Below are positions 14,156 through 18,785 of a DNA stretch of 18,785 nucleotides, in pieces. Source of the DNA: UBA4716 sp002438865 (GTDB lineage Bacteria; Bacillota; Clostridia; UBA1381). The stretch lies in contig CALERO010000212.1 of assembly GCA_937907325.1 (NCBI GenBank), forward strand, positions 1 through 18,785, read 5' to 3'. Positions within the stretch are counted from its first letter, which is position 1, and the number at the start of each line of letters is the position of its first letter. The notes beneath the pieces are model-generated. The model was given only the letters and a program-made list of their open reading frames with translations. It did not search any database and had not been told where the DNA came from. Made by a program: the position numbers and the translations under genes.

Positions 14156-14175
14156 TTTGAGGTGTCAACCTCAAA
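14156..14175. repeat. Hairpin 2 of 5 downstream of gdhA
   Basis: TTTGAGGT-GTCA-ACCTCAAA, an 8-bp perfect stem extendable by G-U, A-U and G-U pairs outward (14153-14178). Only AATTTAAAT-type sequence follows, so a terminator role is uncertain. Confidence 0.65.
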
Positions 14176-14193
14176 TTTAAATCAGAAGTTTTG

Positions 14194-14217
14194 AAAAAAG
14201 TGATATTTCACTTTTTT
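14194..14217. repeat. Hairpin 3 of 5 downstream of gdhA
   Basis: AAAAAAGTGA-TATT-TCACTTTTTT, a perfect 10-bp stem with a T6 arm on both strands. Related to the palindrome at 12507-12527 on the other side of gdhA. Confidence 0.75.
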
Positions 14218-14218
14218 C

Positions 14219-14246
14219 GCCCGTCGACAATATTTTGTCGACGGGC
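14219..14246. repeat. Hairpin 4 of 5 downstream of gdhA
   Basis: GCCCGTCGACAA-TATT-TTGTCGACGGGC, a perfect 12-bp GC-rich stem starting one base after hairpin 3. No T run follows. Confidence 0.8.
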
Positions 14247-14248
14247 TC

Positions 14249-14286
14249 AAGCTGTAAACAATTACTTGTTTACAGCTTATTTTTTT
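14249..14286 (+). terminator. Terminator-like hairpin 5 of 5 upstream of hydC
   Basis: AAGCTGTAAACAA at 14249-14261 pairs perfectly with 14266-14278 around TTAC, followed by AT and TTTTTT. Its arm carries TTGTTTACA, also present at 12557-12565 upstream of gdhA. It ends 65 bp before the hydC promoter and would block read-through into the hydrogenase operon. Confidence 0.75.
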
Positions 14287-14350
14287 ATACCTATAGCAAG
14301 GTGTACAAAATACCCAAAAAAATTCGATAAAAAAGTAACAATTGCCATAT

Positions 14351-14378
14351 ATGAAAAAGTACATAACTATGATATAAT
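14351..14378 (+). promoter_or_regulatory. Promoter of the hydCBA operon
   Basis: ATGAAA at 14351-14356 (weak -35), a 16-nt spacer, and TATAAT at 14373-14378 with TGA directly before it (extended -10). The predicted start is near 14385. Confidence 0.65.
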
Positions 14379-14453
14379 ATTAACAAGACTGTTTAAGAAA
14401 CCGTTAAAATGCGGCTCTTTCAGAGATTAAACGCAGCCAAAGGAGGAAATCTA

Positions 14454-14948
14454 ATGTACAAAGAACCTGCGATTCCTTTTAAAGGAAATAAAGAACAGGA
14501 AAACGAATTGCGCAGCTTCATTGCCGAAGCAAAAACAGAGCGGGGTGCTCTGATGCCCATACTCCAAAAGGCACAGGACATTTACGGATACCTGCCGATT
14601 GAAGTACAGACAATGATTGCCGAGGAACTCGGCGTTTCGTTAAGCGAAGTTTACGGAGTAGTCACATTTTACTCACAGTTCTCACTTAACCCGAAAGGCG
14701 AACACCGCATAAGCATATGCTTGGGTACTGCCTGTTACGTAAAGGGAGCGGATAAAATTCTCGAAGCTCTCGAAGATAAGCTCGGTGTAAAAGTCGGAGA
14801 ATGTACAGCGGACGGTCTGTTCTCACTTGACGCCTGTCGATGCGTTGGCGCTTGCGGACTTGCACCCGTTATGATGATTGATGACGACGTTTACGGCAGA
14901 ATGACCGTTGAACAGATTGACGACATACTCAACAAGTATAGGTCGTAA
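14454..14948 (+). CDS. hydC: Electron-bifurcating [FeFe]-hydrogenase gamma subunit (NuoE-like)
   Basis: A 164-residue NuoE-family protein: an N-terminal helical bundle (about 10-75, with LMPILQKAQDIYGYLP and VYGVVTFYSQF) and a thioredoxin-like [2Fe-2S] domain (about 84-164). The cluster ligands are Cys89, Cys94, Cys130 and Cys134 in the family pattern C-x4-C ... C-x3-C. The size matches HydC of Thermotoga maritima (about 160 residues). It is the small subunit that docks on the HydB flavoprotein. The start at 14454 follows AAAGGAGG by 7 nt; an in-frame ATG 15 codons earlier has no ribosome site. First gene of the operon, 17 nt before hydB. It could alternatively be named hndA. A complex I role is unlikely because no other nuo genes are present and hydA follows. 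Confidence 0.92.
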   Translation: MYKEPAIPFKGNKEQENELRSFIAEAKTERGALMPILQKAQDIYGYLPIEVQTMIAEELGVSLSEVYGVVTFYSQFSLNPKGEHRISICLGTACYVKGADKILEALEDKLGVKVGECTADGLFSLDACRCVGACGLAPVMMIDDDVYGRMTVEQIDDILNKYRS

Positions 14949-14965
14949 ACACAGGAGGTATATTA

Positions 14966-16846
14966 ATGCTTACAATCGAACAGTTAAACGAAATACGTGA
15001 CAAAAACAGAGAAATTGTCGCTATGCGCTGTCACGGCGGAGATGCCGGCAGTACCGGTTATAAACATCAGGTTCTTGTCTGCGGCGGTACGGGCTGTACT
15101 TCATCGGGCAGTAAGAAGATAATTGAAGTTTTGGAGGAAGAACTCAAAAAAGAGGGGCTTGACAAAGAAGTTGCAATAGTAAGAACAGGCTGTTTCGGTC
15201 TTTGTTCATTAGGTCCTGTCATGATAGTTTATCCCGAGGGTTCATTCTATGCAAGAGTTGAACCGGAGCATGTTGCGGAGATAGTTCATGAACACTTAAA
15301 GGGCGGAAACGTTGTTAAGTCACTGCTTTACGAGCAGACAGTCTGTGAGGACGGCTCAATAAAGGCGCTTGATGAAACGGATTTCTATAAAAAGCAGCTG
15401 CGTGTCGCACTGAGAAACTGCGGTGTTATCGACCCTGAAAACATTGAAGAATACATAGCAACGGACGGTTATCAGGCGCTTGCAAAGGTGCTTACGACAA
15501 TGACTCCGGACGATGTTGTCGATACTCTTATAAAATCAGGCTTAAGAGGCAGAGGCGGCGGCGGTTTCCCGACAGGTAAGAAATGGTCGTTCGCAAAAGC
15601 GTCGGTAAACGATCAGAAATACGTCTGTTGTAATGCCGATGAGGGCGACCCCGGTGCATTTATGGATCGTTCAATACTTGAGGGCGACCCGCATGCGGTG
15701 CTTGAAGCAATGGCTATTGCCGGCTACACAATCGGCGCAAACAAGGGTTACATATACGTGCGTGCGGAATACCCCGTTGCGGTTGACAGACTTAAGATTG
15801 CAATTGCACAGGCTAAGGAATACGGTCTTTTGGGTGACCATATTTTCGGCACGGACTTCTCATTCGATATAGATTTAAGACTTGGCGCCGGTGCATTTGT
15901 CTGCGGTGAGGAAACAGCGCTTATGACTTCAATCGAAGGTCACAGAGGCGAACCCCGTCCCCGTCCCCCGTTCCCGGCAGTAAAGGGTCTTTTTGAAAAA
16001 CCGACCATTCTTAACAACGTTGAAACATACGCAAATGTCTGTCAGATTATATTAAAGGGTGCAGACTGGTTCTCAAGTATGGGTACGGAAACATCAAAGG
16101 GTACAAAGGTATTCGCACTCGGCGGAAAGATTACAAATGTCGGTCTTGTTGAAGTTCCCATGGGTACTACGCTCCGTGAAATAGTAGAAGAAATCGGCGG
16201 CGGCGTTCCGAACGGCAAAAAGTTCAAGGCGGCACAGACGGGCGGTCCCTCCGGCGGCTGTATTTCGGCTGAAAACATTGATGTCCCCATCGATTACGAA
16301 AACCTTATCGCTCTCGGCTCAATGATGGGTTCGGGCGGTCTTATCGTTATGGACGAGGACACCTGTATGGTAGACATCGCAAAATTCTTCCTCGAATTTA
16401 CGGTGGACGAATCCTGCGGTAAATGTACTCCGTGCCGTATAGGTACAAAACAGCTTTATCAGTTTATAGATAAAATCACAAGAGGTCAGGGCGAGCTTGA
16501 AGATATTCAGAAGATTAAGGATTTGTGCGCATATATGAAAGCGACTTCGCTTTGTGCGCTCGGTCAGTCTGCTCCGAACCCCGTTATCTCAACACTGCAT
16601 TGCTTTGAGGACGAATACATTGCGCACGTTAAGGACAAAACCTGTCCCGCAGGCGTATGTAAAAAGCTTCTCAAATACGAGGTTGTCGAGGACAAATGTA
16701 AGGGCTGTACGCTCTGTGCACGTAATTGTCCTGTCGGCGCAATCTCGGGCGCAGTTAAAACTCCTCACGTTATTGATCAGGAAAAATGTATCAAGTGCGG
16801 TGTTTGTATGACAAACTGTAAATTCAATGCAATCGTTAAGGGATAA
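14966..16846 (+). CDS. hydB: Electron-bifurcating [FeFe]-hydrogenase beta subunit (NuoF-like flavoprotein)
   Basis: A 626-residue flavin subunit where NAD(H) reacts. Domains in order: a thioredoxin-like [2Fe-2S] domain (about 34-110; Cys39, Cys44, Cys76, Cys80); a NuoF core with the glycine-rich GLRGRGGGGFPTG (192-204), the FMN/NAD segment CCNADEGDPGAF (221-232) and AFVCGEETALM; a [4Fe-4S] site ESCGKCTPCR (Cys484, Cys487, Cys490) with Cys530; and a C-terminal 2[4Fe-4S] ferredoxin domain (Cys578, 581, 584, 588 and Cys608, 611, 614, 618). Cys560 and Cys565 before the ferredoxin part may belong to a structural metal site. This order and length match HydB of T. maritima and exceed plain NuoF by both extra domains. 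AGGAGG is 8 nt before the ATG. The stop overlaps the ribosome site of hydA. Confidence 0.95.
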   Translation: MLTIEQLNEIRDKNREIVAMRCHGGDAGSTGYKHQVLVCGGTGCTSSGSKKIIEVLEEELKKEGLDKEVAIVRTGCFGLCSLGPVMIVYPEGSFYARVEPEHVAEIVHEHLKGGNVVKSLLYEQTVCEDGSIKALDETDFYKKQLRVALRNCGVIDPENIEEYIATDGYQALAKVLTTMTPDDVVDTLIKSGLRGRGGGGFPTGKKWSFAKASVNDQKYVCCNADEGDPGAFMDRSILEGDPHAVLEAMAIAGYTIGANKGYIYVRAEYPVAVDRLKIAIAQAKEYGLLGDHIFGTDFSFDIDLRLGAGAFVCGEETALMTSIEGHRGEPRPRPPFPAVKGLFEKPTILNNVETYANVCQIILKGADWFSSMGTETSKGTKVFALGGKITNVGLVEVPMGTTLREIVEEIGGGVPNGKKFKAAQTGGPSGGCISAENIDVPIDYENLIALGSMMGSGGLIVMDEDTCMVDIAKFFLEFTVDESCGKCTPCRIGTKQLYQFIDKITRGQGELEDIQKIKDLCAYMKATSLCALGQSAPNPVISTLHCFEDEYIAHVKDKTCPAGVCKKLLKYEVVEDKCKGCTLCARNCPVGAISGAVKTPHVIDQEKCIKCGVCMTNCKFNAIVKG

Positions 16847-16861
16847 GGAGGTATAATATAA

Positions 16862-18592
16862 ATGGTAAACTTAAAAATAAACGGCATAAGCGTTTCAGTG
16901 CCTGAAAATTATACAATCCTTCAGGCGGCGAAAGAGGCAAACATTGAAATCCCGTCGCTGTGCTACTTAAAAGATTTAAACTGCATCGGCGCATGCCGCA
17001 TATGCGTGGTTGAGGTTAAAGGCAGACGAGGACTTATCGCAGCGTGCGTATATCCCGTTGAGGAAGGTATGGAGGTATTCACAAATACTCCTGCCGTAAT
17101 GGCATCGAGAAAAACAACAATCGAGCTTTTGCTCTCAAACCACAACAGAAAATGTCTCTCGTGCGAGAGAAGCACAAACTGTGAGCTTCAGAAGCTCGCC
17201 GCAGACTATGGTATAGATGAGGACAGATTCCCGCAGGATATTCGTGACTGCGAGATAGACAATCTCTCACCGTATCTTGTTCGTGACAACAGCAAATGTA
17301 TACTTTGCCGCCGCTGTACGGCTGCCTGCTCAAAGCTGCAGTCTGTAGGCGCTATAGGCGTTGTAAACAGGGGTTACAAATCGGCTGTTGAATGTGCATT
17401 CGATAAAGACTTGATGGAAACCTCATGCGTAGGCTGCGGACAGTGCGTTGTCGCTTGTCCCGTAGGTGCGCTTAAAGTTAAGGATAATACGGATCTTGTC
17501 TGGGACGCTATAGCAGACCCCGAAAAGCAGGTACTGGTATTCACCGCTCCGTCAATCCGTGCAACGCTCGGCGAATGTTTTGATATGCCGATAGGCTCAA
17601 ACGTTGAGGGAAAAATGGTTACTGCCATAAAAGCACTCGGCGTTGACAGCGTGTTCAATATGGACGTTACCGCAGACCTCACAATTGTTGAGGAGGCTAC
17701 GGAACTGCTCGAAAGAATAAAAGGCAACGAAGTTCTTCCGATGTTCACAAGCTGCTGCCCCGGTTGGGTTAAGTTTATAGAGCATCATTATCCCGACTTC
17801 ATTCCCAATCTTTCATCGTGTAAATCACCTCAGCAGATGTTCGGTGCGGTATTGAAATCATACTATGCGCAGAAGAACGGAATCAATCCCGAGAACCTGT
17901 TTGTTGTCAGCGTTATTCCGTGTACGGCAAAGAAATTTGAATGTACACGTGAGGAAGAAAACGCATATGATTTTGCCGATGTTGACGTATCGCTTACAAC
18001 ACGTGAATTGGGCGATATGATAAAGAAAGGCGGAATTAAATTCACCGACCTGCCCGATGGCAAGTTTGACGATCCGTTTGAGGTTGCAACGGGCGCAGGT
18101 GCAATATTCGGCGCAACGGGCGGTGTTATGGAAGCCGCTTTAAGAACTGCCGCAGATATTCTCGAAGGCGGCTCGGACCTTATTGAATTTAAAGAGGTAA
18201 GAGGTACTCAGGGTATAAAAGAAGCTACATACACACTGGCAGGCAAAACTCTCAATGTGGCTGTCGCTTCGGGACTTGCAAATGCAAGAGCCGTGCTTGA
18301 ATCAATTAAATCGGGCGAAAAGCATTATGACTTCCTCGAAGTTATGGCTTGCCCAGGCGGCTGTATAAACGGCGGCGGACAGCCTGTACAGAGCGACTCT
18401 GTAAGAAACAGTGTTGACTTAAAGACGGTACGTGCAAAGGCTCTCTATGATGCGGATGAAAATCTTGAGCTCAGAAAGTCGCACTTAAGCCCTGTTGTGC
18501 AGATGCTTTATGATGATTATTTTGAGGAGCCTGGCAAAGAAAAATCCCACAAACTCCTCCATACCACATACGTAAAAAGAAATAAATTCTAA
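16862..18592 (+). CDS. hydA: [FeFe]-hydrogenase catalytic (alpha) subunit
   Basis: A 576-residue group A [FeFe]-hydrogenase. N-terminal [2Fe-2S] domain (Cys34, 45, 48, 62); His-ligated [4Fe-4S] (His94, Cys98, 101, 107); 2[4Fe-4S] ferredoxin domain (Cys146, 149, 152, 156 and 189, 192, 195, 199); then the H-cluster domain with L1 TSCCPGW (Cys298, Cys299), L2 IPCTAKKFE (Cys354) and L3 EVMACPGGCINGGGQP (Cys497, Cys501). All four H-cluster cysteines are present. The residue before the L2 Pro-Cys is Ile352, where Met is usual. A short small-subunit-like tail (VVQMLYDDYFEEP) ends the protein. At 576 residues it is like CpI and HndD and lacks the extra C-terminal [2Fe-2S] domain of T. maritima HydA. 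Last gene of the operon, 15 nt after hydB. Maturases HydEFG are not in the window. Confidence 0.96.
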   Translation: MVNLKINGISVSVPENYTILQAAKEANIEIPSLCYLKDLNCIGACRICVVEVKGRRGLIAACVYPVEEGMEVFTNTPAVMASRKTTIELLLSNHNRKCLSCERSTNCELQKLAADYGIDEDRFPQDIRDCEIDNLSPYLVRDNSKCILCRRCTAACSKLQSVGAIGVVNRGYKSAVECAFDKDLMETSCVGCGQCVVACPVGALKVKDNTDLVWDAIADPEKQVLVFTAPSIRATLGECFDMPIGSNVEGKMVTAIKALGVDSVFNMDVTADLTIVEEATELLERIKGNEVLPMFTSCCPGWVKFIEHHYPDFIPNLSSCKSPQQMFGAVLKSYYAQKNGINPENLFVVSVIPCTAKKFECTREEENAYDFADVDVSLTTRELGDMIKKGGIKFTDLPDGKFDDPFEVATGAGAIFGATGGVMEAALRTAADILEGGSDLIEFKEVRGTQGIKEATYTLAGKTLNVAVASGLANARAVLESIKSGEKHYDFLEVMACPGGCINGGGQPVQSDSVRNSVDLKTVRAKALYDADENLELRKSHLSPVVQMLYDDYFEEPGKEKSHKLLHTTYVKRNKF

Positions 18593-18785
18593 AAAGGACT
18601 TTAGCAAAATGCACAGACCGCATAAAGCGTAAGAATATTGATATAAAGCTATTAAGAAATATTGCCTGTATAAAACAAGTCAAAAATAAAATGGCTTTAT
18701 AATAAATTTCTTTTAAAAAACGCTTTATGCTAGGGGCAATCCCTCATTTTGTGTAAACCTCAAAATTCACTCCAAAATGATAATA
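18593..18785. other. AT-rich tail after hydA with long-range inverted repeat
   Basis: GCATAAAGCGT (18620-18630) and ACGCTTTATGC (18720-18730) are perfect complements 89 bp apart. Inside lie TATAAAGC (18642-18649) / GCTTTATA (18694-18701) and AAGAAAT (18654-18660) / ATTTCTT (18706-18712), which cross each other and cannot both form in a simple nested fold. No compact GC-rich terminator with a T run was found for hydA. No coding signal. Confidence 0.5.
18731..18753. repeat. Possible truncated family B palindrome
   Basis: TAGGGGCAATCCCTCAT followed by TTTGTG aligns with the 5' part (TAGGGG, AT, CCCTCAT) and the TTTTGTG tail of the copies at 10009-10042, with the right-hand stem arm missing. It may be a deletion remnant; the match is short and could be chance. 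Confidence 0.35.

Larger units (their letters stand above)
14093..14453. other. Intergenic region between gdhA and hydC
   Basis: 361 bp: five hairpins in 14114-14286, then an AT-rich stretch, the hydC promoter (14351-14378) and a leader of about 70 nt. An open frame at 14191-14430 is built from hairpin sequence and has no ribosome site, so I see no gene. Confidence 0.7.

Noticed and set aside
14191..14430. 79-codon plus-strand frame between gdhA and hydC
   Set aside because: Made of hairpin arms and promoter sequence; it ends overlapping the hydC leader and has no ribosome site.
14454..16846. Complex I (nuoE-nuoF) genes
   Set aside because: HydB carries an extra N-terminal [2Fe-2S] domain and a C-terminal 2[4Fe-4S] domain, and the next gene is an [FeFe]-hydrogenase with a full H-cluster set.

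Overview
The window looks like a chromosomal segment of an anaerobic, probably gut-associated member of the Clostridia. Supporting signs are the mid-40s GC content, strong AGGAGG-type ribosome binding sites, an S-layer-homology (SLH) surface protein, a Clostridium symbiosum-type hexameric glutamate dehydrogenase, and a trimeric [FeFe]-hydrogenase operon of the NAD-linked, electron-bifurcating type. No rRNA, tRNA, CRISPR array, transposase or phage gene was seen. The species cannot be fixed from sequence alone.

Layout. (1) 1-143: tandem copies of a palindromic repeat, then a terminator. (2) 144-3643: an AraC-family regulator (+) diverges from a two-gene minus-strand unit, a DMT-type transporter followed by a cytoplasmic GH71/GH99-like putative glycoside hydrolase. 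A perfect 25-bp palindrome is built into the promoter between them. (3) 3644-5692: a long intergenic leader and a secreted SLH-anchored protein whose N-terminal domain I do not recognise. (4) 5820-7482: an EamA transporter converging on a DeoR-type regulator. (5) 7814-9961: a MATE efflux pump and a PHP-domain phosphoesterase in one operon. (6) 9962-10200: a duplicated ~93-bp composite palindromic repeat. (7) 10201-12426 (-): recD2 helicase. (8) 12427-14092: a repeat-rich control region and gdhA. (9) 14093-14453: five consecutive perfect hairpins and a promoter. (10) 14454-18592: hydC-hydB-hydA. (11) 18593-18785: an AT-rich tail with a long-range inverted repeat.

How the genes fit together. 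HydABC would couple NADH and reduced ferredoxin oxidation to H2 production, or the reverse. GdhA links ammonium and 2-oxoglutarate to glutamate through NAD(P)H. Both are central redox functions and are probably strongly expressed: each has a good promoter and ribosome binding site, and gdhA uses AGA for nearly all arginines. The accessory half holds three small regulator/transporter modules whose substrates cannot be read from sequence.

The most unusual content is non-coding. Two families of palindromic repeats sit only beyond gene 3' ends, and one copy carries a compensatory base-pair change. There are paired 20-bp-spaced repeats upstream of two promoters, related AAAAAAGTGA palindromes on both sides of gdhA, and a five-hairpin array between gdhA and hydC. 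I found no convincing new protein-coding defence or mobile system.
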